NCBI GenBank assembly: GCA_036310005.1 | Contig: JAXJSP010000052.1 | Coordinates: 15,090-79,089, forward strand | Reading direction: 5' to 3' | Length of the DNA: 64,000 nt | DNA from: JAXJSP01 sp036310005 | GTDB taxonomy: Bacteria; Bacillota; Clostridia; Oscillospirales; Acutalibacteraceae | Shown: positions 34,895-44,062 of the stretch, in pieces | Layout of the letters: every line of letters starts with the position of its first letter | How positions within the stretch are numbered: position 1 is the stretch's first letter | Notes under the pieces: generated by a model | The model's input: the letters and a program-made list of their open reading frames with translations, nothing else | What the model was told of the DNA's origin: nothing | The model's database searches: none | Translations under genes and position numbers: made by a program

Positions 34895-37228
34895 TTAAAG
34901 AATTTCAAGTTTTGCAAAATTATTCATTATTTTTTTAGTACCGACAGTATCGAAAGCAATTTCAAGCAAAACATCATTTCCCATCGGTAAAGCACTGATT
35001 ACCAAGCCTTTGCCGAAAACTTTATGCATTACAGTATTTCCGACTTTTACGTTGCAAGTATTCTGTTTTTGAGCATTACCCGAATAATTAACTGTTTTAA
35101 TTTCCGGCGTGAAGTCGTCAAATTTAACCTTATTTGTCCTGTTAATAAAACCGTAATTGTTTGCCTGTTCTTTTTTAATTAATGTATTAGGTATTTCGTT
35201 AATAAAGCGCGAAGGCATAGTCTTCTCGGTCTTACCAAACAGCGTTCTTTGAGTAGCATTAGTTATGTATAGTTTGTCTTTTGCTCTTGTTACTGCAACA
35301 TAAGCAAGACGCCTTTCTTCTTCGAGTTCTTCTTGTCCTATATACACACTTTTGTTTGACGGAAACAGTCCTTCTTCGCAACCGACAATAAAAACAACAG
35401 GAAACTCAAGTCCTTTTGCAGAGTGTATAGTCATTAAAAAAACTCTGTCAGAATCGCTGTTATCTTTATCCATATCGGTAAGCAAGGAAGTCTGTTCAAT
35501 AAATTCATTCAAGCTTGGATTTTCTGATTCGCTTTCATATTGAACTATTGAAGATAAAAGTTCTTTTACATTTCCTAATCTGTCCGCGCCTTTATCATCT
35601 TGAGATAATAAATAGTTTTCATAATCTAATGCCGAAAGCAGTTTTTCAAACAACTGACTCGGCAAAAGTTCAGCAGAACTTTCAATTAAATCATTAATTA
35701 ATTCATAAAAGGACTTTAATTTATTACACGCTTTTGACAACAAAGCAAACTCGTCTGCACTTTTAATAATCTCAAGAAAAGATAAATTTGTCTGGTCAGC
35801 AATCTCGCTGATTTTTTCAACAGTCGCAGCACCGATACCTCTTTTAGGCTCGTTAATTATTCGGGTAAAGGCAATTTTATTTTTAGGATTATTTATAAAG
35901 ACGAGATATGAAAGGATATCTTTAACTTCTTTTCTGTCAAAGAATTTAAGTCCTCCATATACACTATAATTAATACCTGCTCTTGTCAAAGCACTTTCAA
36001 TTGTATTTGACTGTGCGTTAGTTCTGTAAAGTATTGCATGCTGACTTGCCGGTATTCCGTTTTTAATATCATCAAGAATAGTATCACAAACGAATTTTGC
36101 TTCATCTCTCTCATCGATACATACGCGGTGAAAAATCTTTTCTCCGCCTTTTTTAGATGTCCATAAGTTCTTGCCTTTACGCTTAATATTATTGTTTATA
36201 ATATTATTTGCGGCATCTAAAATAATCTGAGTAGAGCGATAATTTTGCTCAAGCCTGATTACTTTTGCATCTTTATACTGCTTTTCAAAATCTAATATAT
36301 TTTCAACTGTTGCACCCCTGAACTTATATATAGACTGGTCATCATCACCGACGACACAAATATTTCTGCTTTTTTGTGCTAACATATCTGCAAATACAAA
36401 CTGCGCATAGTTTGCATCTTGATATTCATCTATCATAATATATTTGAATCTGTTCTGATAATATTCTAAGACTTCGGGGCATGACTTAAATAATTTTACA
36501 GTATTGAATATTAAATCATCAAAGTCCATACAGTTATATTCTTTTAGCCTGTTAGAATAATCTGTGTAAATTTTAGAAATCATTTTCAGTCTTACGTCGT
36601 ACTGAGATTCTTTTGCAAATTCTTCGCAGTCGATTAATGAATCTTTTGCTCTGCTGATTTCATTAGCAATTGTTTTCCAGTTTAAAATCTTTTCATCAAT
36701 ATCAAAAGATTTCATTATTTCTTTGATTAGTTTTTTCTGATCATCAGTATCGTAAATTGAAAAATCAGAAGAATAACCAATTTTATCTGCGTGTATTCTT
36801 AAAATTTTAGCACAAGTAGAATGAAATGTTGATGCCCAAACATCACTCTCAGAATCTTTTACAGCATTATCAATTCTTTCTTTTAACTCACCTGCTGCTT
36901 TATTAGTAAAAGTGATTGCTAAAATTTGCCAGGGCTTAATTTTATTACTTAATAAAAACTCAGGAAAATCGCCATTATCATTCAAATAGTTTTGAATTAC
37001 AGTAATTTCTTCTTGAGTAAAATCATCATTAACATAAGTGTTATATGAATCTGCAAACTTTATCATATTAACTATTCTGTTTATAATAACAGTAGTTTTA
37101 CCGCTTCCTGCACCAGCTAATATTAAAGTAGGACCGTTGACATTTACAACAGCCTCAAATTGCATTTTATTCAAGTGTGAAAAATACTTTTCTATACACT
37201 TTTTCCTTAAATTTACAGTATCCGACAT
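34895..37228 (-). CDS. pcrA: ATP-dependent DNA helicase PcrA/UvrD
   Basis: SF1A helicase for repair and for clearing proteins from DNA. Motif I AGAGSGKTT near 37-45, motif Ia TFTNKAA, motif II YIMIDEYQDAN, motif III VVGDDDQSIYKFRGA, motif IV LEQNYRST, motif V TIHSAKGLEFPVVF, motif VI RLAYVAVTRAKDKL. It ends in the Tudor-like VGNTVMHKVFGKGLV domain that contacts RNA polymerase. 777 residues. Its leader holds a strong terminator-like hairpin directly before the ribosome-binding site. Confidence 0.97.
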   Translation of the reverse strand: MSDTVNLRKKCIEKYFSHLNKMQFEAVVNVNGPTLILAGAGSGKTTVIINRIVNMIKFADSYNTYVNDDFTQEEITVIQNYLNDNGDFPEFLLSNKIKPWQILAITFTNKAAGELKERIDNAVKDSESDVWASTFHSTCAKILRIHADKIGYSSDFSIYDTDDQKKLIKEIMKSFDIDEKILNWKTIANEISRAKDSLIDCEEFAKESQYDVRLKMISKIYTDYSNRLKEYNCMDFDDLIFNTVKLFKSCPEVLEYYQNRFKYIMIDEYQDANYAQFVFADMLAQKSRNICVVGDDDQSIYKFRGATVENILDFEKQYKDAKVIRLEQNYRSTQIILDAANNIINNNIKRKGKNLWTSKKGGEKIFHRVCIDERDEAKFVCDTILDDIKNGIPASQHAILYRTNAQSNTIESALTRAGINYSVYGGLKFFDRKEVKDILSYLVFINNPKNKIAFTRIINEPKRGIGAATVEKISEIADQTNLSFLEIIKSADEFALLSKACNKLKSFYELINDLIESSAELLPSQLFEKLLSALDYENYLLSQDDKGADRLGNVKELLSSIVQYESESENPSLNEFIEQTSLLTDMDKDNSDSDRVFLMTIHSAKGLEFPVVFIVGCEEGLFPSNKSVYIGQEELEEERRLAYVAVTRAKDKLYITNATQRTLFGKTEKTMPSRFINEIPNTLIKKEQANNYGFINRTNKVKFDDFTPEIKTVNYSGNAQKQNTCNVKVGNTVMHKVFGKGLVISALPMGNDVLLEIAFDTVGTKKIMNNFAKLEIL

Positions 37229-37246
37229 TTGTTTCTCCTAAAAAAT

Positions 37247-37269
37247 AAGGCGGGTGACTTCCCCGCCTT
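37247..37269 (-). terminator. GC-rich terminator hairpin between nagA and pcrA, inside the pcrA leader
   Basis: 8-bp stem (37247-37254 with 37262-37269), 7-base loop, then ATTTTTT on the minus strand and immediately AGGAG of pcrA. A promoter (37295-37323) lies upstream of the hairpin and none fits downstream. It therefore ends nagA transcripts and may also attenuate pcrA. Confidence 0.8.
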
Positions 37270-37294
37270 GTATTTATAATTTAGCGTTATAAGT

Positions 37295-37323
37295 ATTATA
37301 TTAAAAAACAAAATGTTTTTCAA
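37295..37323 (-). promoter_or_regulatory. Promoter of pcrA
   Basis: TTGAAA (37318-37323), 17-base spacer, TATAAT (37295-37300) on the minus strand. The predicted leader of about 60 bases contains the terminator hairpin. Confidence 0.7.
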
Positions 37324-37337
37324 CAACTAATAATTAA

Positions 37338-38411
37338 TTAACTCTTATAAACTTTCTTAATATTAAAATCATCATCACAAATCAAAATATCTGCATCGCA
37401 TCCAACTTTCAATCTGCCCTTGTTATAGGCACCGATAGAATCGGCAGGTATTTTTGTTGCGCTTAGGATGACTTTTTCTTTTTCGATTCCGAATGAAATC
37501 AATCTTCTAACCATTTCACCGACAAAAGTTGTTGAGCCGGCCAAAGTTCCGTCTTGTAAAGTTGCTACTGCATTTTTAACAGTAACATCGAGACTTCCGA
37601 GTTTATAATTACCGTCTTTCATGCCGCATGCAGCCATAGAATCAGATATTATTGCAATTCTGTCCGCAGCTAAATTAAACATCATTCTAAGTACCGATTC
37701 ATTAACATGCACACCGTCACAAATCAGTTCAGCAACTGCATTACTGTCACAAAAAGCACCGACTACACCGGGATTTCTGTGATTTAAGCCATTCATAGCG
37801 TTAAATAAATGTGTAATATGATTAGCGCCTTTATTAAAAGCATTCAAAGCAGTATCATAATCACACTGTGTATGTGCTACCGAGCATAAACCGTCAAAAG
37901 ACTGAATAAATTCATCCGCACCTTCTAATTCAGGTGCTAAACAAACTTCTGTTATATTTTTTAAATCTTTAACAAAATCTATGTTTGGATTACAAACTGT
38001 ATTAATATCGTGCGAGCCTAATTTATTTTTAGAAAGAAAAGGACCTTCTAAATTAATTCCAAGAATTTGAGCGCCGCTTTTGTTTTGAACAGAATTTATA
38101 TTGTCAACAGCAGAATCTAAATCTTCTTTATACATACTGACAGTTGTTGCAAGCAAAGAAGTAGTACCGTTTTCTAAGTAACAATTTAGCGCAGAAATGA
38201 TTTCAGTTGAAGAGGCTGTCGAAAAATCAATTCCGTTACAACCGTGAGTATGTATATCAACATATCCAGGGATAACCACACTATTTGTACAGTCTACTGT
38301 TTCATCATCGGTTAAACCATCCGAAATTTCAATTATTTTTCCGTTTTCGACTTTAATATCTGTTTTTATAAACTGACCATTTACAAAACATTTTCCGTTT
38401 TTTAAAATCAT
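37338..38411 (-). CDS. nagA: N-acetylglucosamine-6-phosphate deacetylase
   Basis: Removes acetate from GlcNAc-6-P, giving glucosamine-6-P for the nagB product (58.6 kb). Amidohydrolase blocks: PGYVDIHTHGCNGIDF near 49-64, LGINLEGPFLSKNKLGSH, HTQCDYDTALNAFNKGANHITHLFNAM, PGVVGAF, ICDGVHV, ISDSMAACG and LAGSTTF. 357 residues. AAGGAG lies before the ATG. Divergent from the PocR/AraC regulator, which may control it. Confidence 0.95.
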   Translation of the reverse strand: MILKNGKCFVNGQFIKTDIKVENGKIIEISDGLTDDETVDCTNSVVIPGYVDIHTHGCNGIDFSTASSTEIISALNCYLENGTTSLLATTVSMYKEDLDSAVDNINSVQNKSGAQILGINLEGPFLSKNKLGSHDINTVCNPNIDFVKDLKNITEVCLAPELEGADEFIQSFDGLCSVAHTQCDYDTALNAFNKGANHITHLFNAMNGLNHRNPGVVGAFCDSNAVAELICDGVHVNESVLRMMFNLAADRIAIISDSMAACGMKDGNYKLGSLDVTVKNAVATLQDGTLAGSTTFVGEMVRRLISFGIEKEKVILSATKIPADSIGAYNKGRLKVGCDADILICDDDFNIKKVYKS

Positions 38412-38447
38412 ATAAGTTTCTCCTTAATTAGTTTTATAATAATACTA

Positions 38448-38476
38448 TTGATTTTTAATTAATACTGATATATAAT
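38448..38476 (+). promoter_or_regulatory. Promoter of the PocR/AraC regulator
   Basis: TTGATT (38448-38453), 17-base spacer, TATAAT (38471-38476). It lies in the 112-base gap shared with divergent nagA. Confidence 0.65.
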
Positions 38477-38523
38477 ATAGTAAAATTGTTCAGCATTTAA
38501 AATAATTTACAGAAGGTGTAAAG

Positions 38524-39342
38524 ATGAATCTATCAAATGATTTATTAGAAATTTTAAAAGAGCTACACACTATTTCGGGATATCACATTAGTTTAAAAGA
38601 TGTTAATTTTAAAACTATCGGAAAATACCCACCTAAAAATTCTGACTATTGCAGTTTAATTCAATCAAACATAAATGCGCTTGATGAGTGTATTAAGTGT
38701 GATAATAACGCGCTCAATATTGTATCAAAAACGAATGAAATTCATCTGTACAGATGTCACGCCGGGTTATATGAAGCAGTATCGCCTTTATACTATTTTG
38801 ACACATTATCCGGCTATTTGGTAATGGGACAAATGGTTACAAACGAGGATGACTCTATTACAAGGATGGTTAATCAGGGCAAAAAATATATCAGTGATGA
38901 ACAAGCACTTTTAAATGCGGCAAAGAACATACCAAGCATTACTATGAAAAAAATATCGGCATTAGCAAATATAATGAATATGTGTGCAAGTTATATAACT
39001 TTGTCTAACAGACTGAAAATGCCGAGCCACTCTCCCGCAATTGAAGCTGCTAAATACATCGAAGAACATCTTACTGAAAAAATTATGCTCAATGATTTAT
39101 GTAATAACTGTTTTTGCAGTAAGACTACTTTATCTATTGAGTTTAAAAAAGTATTCGGAACGACAATTACAAAATATATTAACAAAAAAAGAATGGAACG
39201 AGCGGCAAAAATTCTTCAAGACTGTCCTAATCTTGCTGTTAATATAGTATCTTCAAAATGTGGAATTGAAGATGCAAACTATTTTTCAAAACTATTTATT
39301 AACGAGTACGGTGTACCGCCTACTAAGTATAAAGGAGCATAA
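38524..39342 (+). CDS. AraC-family regulator with PocR sensory domain
   Basis: 272 residues. The N-terminal PocR-type ligand-binding domain (about 5-160) has the cysteine pattern CSLIQ..ALDECIKCDNNAL and YRCHAGLYEAVSPL. PocR domains bind small hydrocarbon derivatives in the propanediol regulator. The C-terminal tandem helix-turn-helix (about 170-272) carries LNDLCNNCFCSKTTLSIEFKK and the second helix pair ending YFSKLFINEYGVPPTKYK. GAAGGTG lies before the ATG. Followed 3 bases later by a LUD-domain gene; divergent from nagA. The ligand is not evident. Confidence 0.85.
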   Translation: MNLSNDLLEILKELHTISGYHISLKDVNFKTIGKYPPKNSDYCSLIQSNINALDECIKCDNNALNIVSKTNEIHLYRCHAGLYEAVSPLYYFDTLSGYLVMGQMVTNEDDSITRMVNQGKKYISDEQALLNAAKNIPSITMKKISALANIMNMCASYITLSNRLKMPSHSPAIEAAKYIEEHLTEKIMLNDLCNNCFCSKTTLSIEFKKVFGTTITKYINKKRMERAAKILQDCPNLAVNIVSSKCGIEDANYFSKLFINEYGVPPTKYKGA

Positions 39343-39345
39343 AAA

Positions 39346-39948
39346 ATGAACATAAATAAAACTATAAATTCTCTTATAAAAAACAATATTAATGCAAAGT
39401 ACATTACTTCAAGAAAAATGTTATTTGATACAATTGATGAGTTCTTGTTTGATAATTGTACAGTTGGTTACGGTGGTTCGGAGACTTTAAATCAACTGAA
39501 AATAAAAGAATGGTTAAGAGAAAAAAATAATATTAAATTATTTGACCGCGACATATCGGGCAAAAGAATTGAAGATATGAATAACGCACTTACAAGCGAT
39601 ATTTTTCTTATGAGCAGTAACGCAATTACCGAAAACGGAGAACTGTATAATGTTGACGGTAACGGTAACAGAGTCGCAGCATTAATTTACGGTCCAAAAA
39701 AAGTAATAGTTATTTGCGGAGAGAATAAAATTGTTGAAAATCTTGAAAAAGCAGAAGACAGAGTAAGAACAATTGCTGCTCCGTTAAACGCAAAAAGACT
39801 CAACAAGAAAACACCCTGTACAATCACCGGTAAGTGTGAAGACTGCAAAAGCCCGGACAGAATATGTTCTAATGTTGTAGTTAGCAGGCAACAAATAATT
39901 AAAGACAGAATCAATGTATTAATCTTAAATGAAAATTTAGGATATTAA
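39346..39948 (+). CDS. LUD-domain (LutC/YkgG-like) protein
   Basis: 200 residues of the LUD family, to which the lactate-utilisation subunit LutC belongs. Visible blocks are TVGYGGSETLNQL, DIFLMSSNAITENGELYNVDGNGNRVAALIYGPKKVIVI and a C-terminal cysteine segment CTITGKCEDCKSPDRIC. Stand-alone members of this kind are common in Clostridia, with unknown substrate. AAGGAG overlaps the end of the regulator gene, so both are probably one transcript. It meets the Glf-like gene tail to tail with 11 bases between and no clear terminator. Confidence 0.8.
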   Translation: MNINKTINSLIKNNINAKYITSRKMLFDTIDEFLFDNCTVGYGGSETLNQLKIKEWLREKNNIKLFDRDISGKRIEDMNNALTSDIFLMSSNAITENGELYNVDGNGNRVAALIYGPKKVIVICGENKIVENLEKAEDRVRTIAAPLNAKRLNKKTPCTITGKCEDCKSPDRICSNVVVSRQQIIKDRINVLILNENLGY

Positions 39949-39959
39949 TAACTAAAATT

Positions 39960-41516
39960 TTAATGTTGCTGTTTTTCCTCGTGATATTCATTTTCGGTGT
40001 TTACATTCCAAATTTCTGATTTATCTGTATCATTATCGGCAATTTTTTCTGCTGCGATTATGGAAGTAAGCATTGAATGGTCCATATTATTATATCTGTG
40101 TTGACCGTTTCTTCCGACACAAAATAAATTATCAAAAGTATTCAAATAATTCTTGACTTTATCAATTTGATAATAAGTATCAAAATATGCAGGATATGCT
40201 TTTTTCACCTTTTCCCTGTGACTGTCAATTATATCTTTTTTATCAATCAAGCCCATTTTTACTAAATCATTAATTGCAAGTTTAATACATTCGTCATCAC
40301 TCATTGTCCAAATACTGTCTTTTTCGTCACATACATATTCAAGACCGATCCAAACAGTATCATCCGGACACTTAACCATATACGGAGACCAGTTATTAAA
40401 AATCTGTATTCTGACAAATTTTACATCGCTTTCCTGAACATATATCCAACAATCAGGTACAATATCACCGAGTGTTTTAATAACGGTGTTGTTTTTAATA
40501 TTTAATTTTTTTAATAAAAGACCTACTGTAACAAAATCGCGGTACGGTAAACCGTTAGAGACTGTTTTGATTTCTTCATCGACATTATCAATACTGTTAA
40601 TTAAGTCTTTAACAGGCATTGAAGATATGAAAATATCCCCACTAATCACTTCATCAGCATTATCGGTTTTGCATACTACACTTTCAATCTTACCGTTTTT
40701 TACGTTAATTTTGCTGACCTTATGCGATAAAAGTATTTTACCGCCGCTTTGAGTAAAAATTTCGGCAAATCTTTCCCATAATTGTCCGGGCCCGAATTTC
40801 GGATACCAAAACTGTTCAATTAAAGAGGTCTCGGAATTTTTGTTGCTTTTATTACCGATTAATTTATTGAACATATCTTTAATTACAACTTTAACAGAAA
40901 TGCCTTTAACTCTTTGCCTTCCCCAGTCAGCTGAAATTTCACTCGGATGTCTTCCCCAGAGTTTTTCAGTATAACTTTCAAAAAACATGCTGTAAAGTTT
41001 TTTACCGAATCTGTTGATATAGAAATTCTCAAGATTTGTTTCTTTCTTTTTAAATATGCAAGCTTTTAAATAACTAAAGCCTGCACAGACAGTAGTTAAA
41101 AAGCCCATATTCTTTATGGTGTCCCATTTAAGCGATATAGGATAATCAAAGAATTTTCCTTTATAATAAATTCTTGAAACTCTTTGTCTTACGAGCATTA
41201 CATTATCTTGTGTTTCAGGATCAGGACCGTTTTTACTTAACTCAATTGATTTATCTAATTTTTTATAGTCGTAAGCAGGTTTACCTTGAACAGGCATTAC
41301 CTCAGACCACAAATTCATTATTCTGTCGTCTTTTGAAAAAAATCTGTGACCGCCTATATCCATCCTGTTTCCGTTATATTCAACAGTTTTTGAAATACCG
41401 CCAAGTTCATTACTTTCTTCAAGTAAAACTATATCATAATCATTATTCTGATTAATTAATTCATACGCTGCAGTTAGCCCTGCCGGGCCGCCGCCGATAA
41501 TTACTATTTTTTTCAT
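39960..41516 (-). CDS. FAD-dependent oxidoreductase, UDP-galactopyranose-mutase/protoporphyrinogen-oxidase-like
   Basis: 518 residues. N-terminal dinucleotide fold KKIVIIGGGPAGLTAAYEL, then LEESNELGGISKTVEYNGNRMDIGGHRFFSK, as in the Glf-like NAD(P)/FAD proteins. The C-terminal VGRNGQHRYNNMDHSMLTSIIAAE closes the FAD domain. Such proteins rearrange or oxidise surface-polysaccharide sugars or lipid precursors; true Glf is about 370-390 residues, so this is a longer relative. The ATG at 41516 follows CAGGAG. Single gene with its own promoter. Confidence 0.75.
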   Translation of the reverse strand: MKKIVIIGGGPAGLTAAYELINQNNDYDIVLLEESNELGGISKTVEYNGNRMDIGGHRFFSKDDRIMNLWSEVMPVQGKPAYDYKKLDKSIELSKNGPDPETQDNVMLVRQRVSRIYYKGKFFDYPISLKWDTIKNMGFLTTVCAGFSYLKACIFKKKETNLENFYINRFGKKLYSMFFESYTEKLWGRHPSEISADWGRQRVKGISVKVVIKDMFNKLIGNKSNKNSETSLIEQFWYPKFGPGQLWERFAEIFTQSGGKILLSHKVSKINVKNGKIESVVCKTDNADEVISGDIFISSMPVKDLINSIDNVDEEIKTVSNGLPYRDFVTVGLLLKKLNIKNNTVIKTLGDIVPDCWIYVQESDVKFVRIQIFNNWSPYMVKCPDDTVWIGLEYVCDEKDSIWTMSDDECIKLAINDLVKMGLIDKKDIIDSHREKVKKAYPAYFDTYYQIDKVKNYLNTFDNLFCVGRNGQHRYNNMDHSMLTSIIAAEKIADNDTDKSEIWNVNTENEYHEEKQQH

Positions 41517-41546
41517 TATTTCTCCTGTTGTTTTATAATTGTTTAT

Positions 41547-41575
41547 ATTATACATTTATTATTAAATTATTTCAA
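41547..41575 (-). promoter_or_regulatory. Promoter of the Glf-like gene
   Basis: TTGAAA (41570-41575), 17-base spacer, TATAAT (41547-41552) on the minus strand. Confidence 0.75.
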
Positions 41576-41635
41576 TTACATATTATAATTATTGATATTA
41601 ATTATTTACTTCAAGCACAATTTTACCTTTTTTAG

Positions 41636-41664
41636 TTGATATATAAATAAAATTAGAGTAAAAT
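41636..41664 (+). promoter_or_regulatory. Promoter of the RING-like zinc membrane protein
   Basis: TTGATA (41636-41641), 17-base spacer, TAAAAT (41659-41664), then AGGAGG and TTG at 41694. Confidence 0.75.
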
Positions 41665-41693
41665 ACTTGTATAGTCAAAAAGGAGGTCGTGTT

Positions 41694-42635
41694 TTGGCCG
41701 TCGAAAAGAAAACATGCGCGTATTGTCACGCATATTTATTTGATGATGACGATATAGTATATTGCCCTGATTGCGGTGCGCCGCATCATAGAGATTGTTG
41801 GTTTGAAATTAATCATTGTGCTAATGTAGACAATCACGGAAAAGAAAACATACGCACCAACAAAGAAGTTGAAGAAAGTAAAAGTATTAGGTGTTCATCT
41901 TGCGGCACCGAAAACAGCGAAGACTCATACTTTTGTCAGCATTGTGGTGCATCTTTAAATAATGAGCAATATGATAATACTTATACAAATCAGTATGTAA
42001 ATGATAAAATAGACGGAGTTAATTCCTCTACAGTAGCAAGTTATATCAGAGTTAACAGTCAAAAATACGTCAATGATTTTAAAGAAATTGATGCAAAATA
42101 TAAAAACAACAAAAAACTTAGTTCCTGTATTAAATGGAATTGGAGCGGCTTTCTGTTCGGTTATTTATGGCTGTTTTACAGAAAATGCCACAAGCCTGCT
42201 TGGGTTTTGTTTTTAATTTCAGTTATCAGCACAATTTTACAAACACCGCTTTTAGCATTAACTTCAAGTGTAATATTTGATATAATCGGTGTACAGACAG
42301 ATAAAGTTTCTGCTTCAAACATGTACTTTTCTATTAATGATAACTTAACAGAGATTTATTCTGCGCTAAATGAGGCGATTACGACACCAATTATAATTAT
42401 GTTTGTTTTTTCAATTATTATCGCTTTTGCTGTACATCTTATTATCGGACTGTTTGGAGAAAATATTTATAAAAACAATGCGATAAATAAAATAAAAGCA
42501 ATTGAACAGTCTGACACAATTGAATCTAAGCAACAAATAATATCTACTTCCGGCGGAGTAAATATATTCATGGTAGTTATTTCTTGGTATTTAATGAATA
42601 TAATATCGAATTATTTAATGTTATTTATGTTATAA
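41694..42635 (+). CDS. Prokaryotic RING-finger/zinc-ribbon membrane protein
   Basis: 313 residues. The N-terminal zinc module CAYCHAYL..YCPDCGAPHHRDCW..NHC has the Cys/His order of prokaryotic RING-finger family 1. A second zinc ribbon CSSCGTENSEDSYFCQHCG follows, then a polar linker. The rest is a DUF2628-like membrane region from about 140, with SCIKWNWSGFLFGYLWLFYRKCHKPAW and two to three further helices. It is probably a cytoplasmic zinc sensor or scaffold at the membrane; actual function unknown. The TTG at 41694 is chosen because AGGAGG lies 7 bases upstream and no ATG fits. Single gene, own promoter and terminator. Confidence 0.7.
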   Translation: MAVEKKTCAYCHAYLFDDDDIVYCPDCGAPHHRDCWFEINHCANVDNHGKENIRTNKEVEESKSIRCSSCGTENSEDSYFCQHCGASLNNEQYDNTYTNQYVNDKIDGVNSSTVASYIRVNSQKYVNDFKEIDAKYKNNKKLSSCIKWNWSGFLFGYLWLFYRKCHKPAWVLFLISVISTILQTPLLALTSSVIFDIIGVQTDKVSASNMYFSINDNLTEIYSALNEAITTPIIIMFVFSIIIAFAVHLIIGLFGENIYKNNAINKIKAIEQSDTIESKQQIISTSGGVNIFMVVISWYLMNIISNYLMLFML

Positions 42636-42658
42636 AAAAGAGCTAAACGCTCTTTTTT
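42634..42658. terminator. Bidirectional terminator between the RING-like and MFS genes
   Basis: 10-bp stem (42634-42643 with 42649-42658), 5-base loop, A-run on the left and T-run on the right, so it can serve both convergent genes. Confidence 0.85.
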
Positions 42659-43836
42659 TAATACTTATTTTTACTCTTTAAAGATTTAATTAACATTATA
42701 GTTGCGGTAACCATAACAACATATAAAATCATATTGAAGTATGGGAAAATATCAGTAGATAATTTTTGTGCAAGAATGCCGAATAACAACGGAACTAACA
42801 TAATACCGATATTGCACGCAGCCATCTGTGAACTGACAATAGACTGAGATGTTTCTTTTGAAAAATTAATCGGGGTTAAGTGTGTTAAATTTGGAAAGAC
42901 TGTACTGTTACCGAAACCGATTAAAAATAATGCAATTGATGCTAATAAAGCAGAATTAGGTAAAAACATTAATACTAAAGCAAAAAAGACAATAGACATT
43001 CCGATTTTAATTATCTTCCAGCTTGACAAAAATTTTGATATTAACCCGGAAGTAAATCTTCCGCTTGCAATTCCGAGATAATAAAATGTTACTGTTTTTG
43101 CAGCAAGATGAGGAGTCATATCATGTGAATTAACTAAAAAAGTGCTTCCCCAATTTCCGCAAGTAAATTCAATTGCACATGACGTTAAAAAAATCAGCCA
43201 AGCCAGTCTGACATCTCTCATTTTGGCCATTTGTTTAAAAGAAAGAGTTATCGGTTTTATATCTTCTCCTGCGAGTGTGTATTGCGTTTTTACCTTGTTC
43301 CACAAAGGTAAAGAAAACACAGCGATTAATGTTATAAAAATTTGAATATAAAAAGCTGTTTTATAACCGTTTCGCCAGTTATTATTATTTGCTAATGCAA
43401 GTGACATTAAATAAGGACTTGCAGTTACACCTAAACCGTAAAAACAATGCAAAAAATTCATGTGAGTGGCACGATAATGTAATGCAACATAATTATTCAG
43501 CGCAGAATCAATCGCACCGGCGCCTATGCCTAAAGGGACGCTGAACAAACACATATATAACAAGTTGCCTGATAAAGAAAAACCAAGCAAAGCAATTGCA
43601 GTAAGCATTGTGCTGACAACAGTTATAGGACCTGTACCGAATTTATTAATTAACCTCGCACTAAAAAAACTTGAAGCAAAAGTGCCGAAAGATATAACGA
43701 ATGTAATTAACACACCTGAGTCCATAGGTATATTAAACTCTTGATAAATTGCAGGCCAAGCAGCGCCAAACAGCGAATCAGGTATGCCAAGCCCGATAAA
43801 AGCAATATATATTATGAAAATTAAAATAGTTGCCAT
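42658..43836 (-). CDS. Major facilitator superfamily transporter
   Basis: 392 residues with about twelve membrane helices. N-terminal helix IFIIYIAFIGLGIPDSLFGAAWPAIYQEF, and the loop 2-3 segment SFFSARLINKFGTGPITVVSTMLTAIALL, place it near FucP/YfkF-like members. Substrate is not visible. It has a plausible own promoter and is flanked by the bidirectional terminator and the tRNA-Ser gene. Confidence 0.85.
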   Translation of the reverse strand: MATILIFIIYIAFIGLGIPDSLFGAAWPAIYQEFNIPMDSGVLITFVISFGTFASSFFSARLINKFGTGPITVVSTMLTAIALLGFSLSGNLLYMCLFSVPLGIGAGAIDSALNNYVALHYRATHMNFLHCFYGLGVTASPYLMSLALANNNNWRNGYKTAFYIQIFITLIAVFSLPLWNKVKTQYTLAGEDIKPITLSFKQMAKMRDVRLAWLIFLTSCAIEFTCGNWGSTFLVNSHDMTPHLAAKTVTFYYLGIASGRFTSGLISKFLSSWKIIKIGMSIVFFALVLMFLPNSALLASIALFLIGFGNSTVFPNLTHLTPINFSKETSQSIVSSQMAACNIGIMLVPLLFGILAQKLSTDIFPYFNMILYVVMVTATIMLIKSLKSKNKY

Positions 43837-43866
43837 TATATTCCCCCATAACTATAAAACAATTTT

Positions 43867-43895
43867 ATAATATATCATATAAATTTAAAAAGCAA
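43867..43895 (-). promoter_or_regulatory. Possible promoter of the MFS gene
   Basis: TTGCTT (43890-43895), 17-base spacer, TATTAT (43867-43872) on the minus strand; weak -35. Confidence 0.45.
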
Positions 43896-43915
43896 GTTGT
43901 TTATAATAATATATC

Positions 43916-43944
43916 TTGACAGTTACAAAATAATTTGATATAAT
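43916..43944 (+). promoter_or_regulatory. Consensus promoter of tRNA-Ser
   Basis: TTGACA (43916-43921), 17-base spacer, TATAAT (43939-43944): a perfect housekeeping promoter about 28 bases before the tRNA. Confidence 0.9.
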
Positions 43945-43972
43945 CACATTTGTCAATTAATTAAATAGTTTT

Positions 43973-44062
43973 GCAGAAATACCCAAGTGGTGAAGGGGCT
44001 CCCCTGCTAAGGGAGTAGGTCGGGAAACCGGCGCGAGGGTTCAAATCCCTCTTTCTGCGCCA
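43973..44062 (+). tRNA. tRNA-Ser, anticodon GCU
   Basis: 90-base class II tRNA. The acceptor stem GCAGAAA (43973-43979) pairs with TTTCTGC (44052-44058), followed by G and an encoded CCA. Anticodon loop CTGCTAA with GCT at 44006-44008 between CTCCC and GGGAG. A long variable arm (GTAGGTCGGGAAACCGGCGC region) and the T loop GGTTCAAATCC are present. Reads AGC/AGU codons. Single-gene unit with consensus promoter and terminator. Confidence 0.97.
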
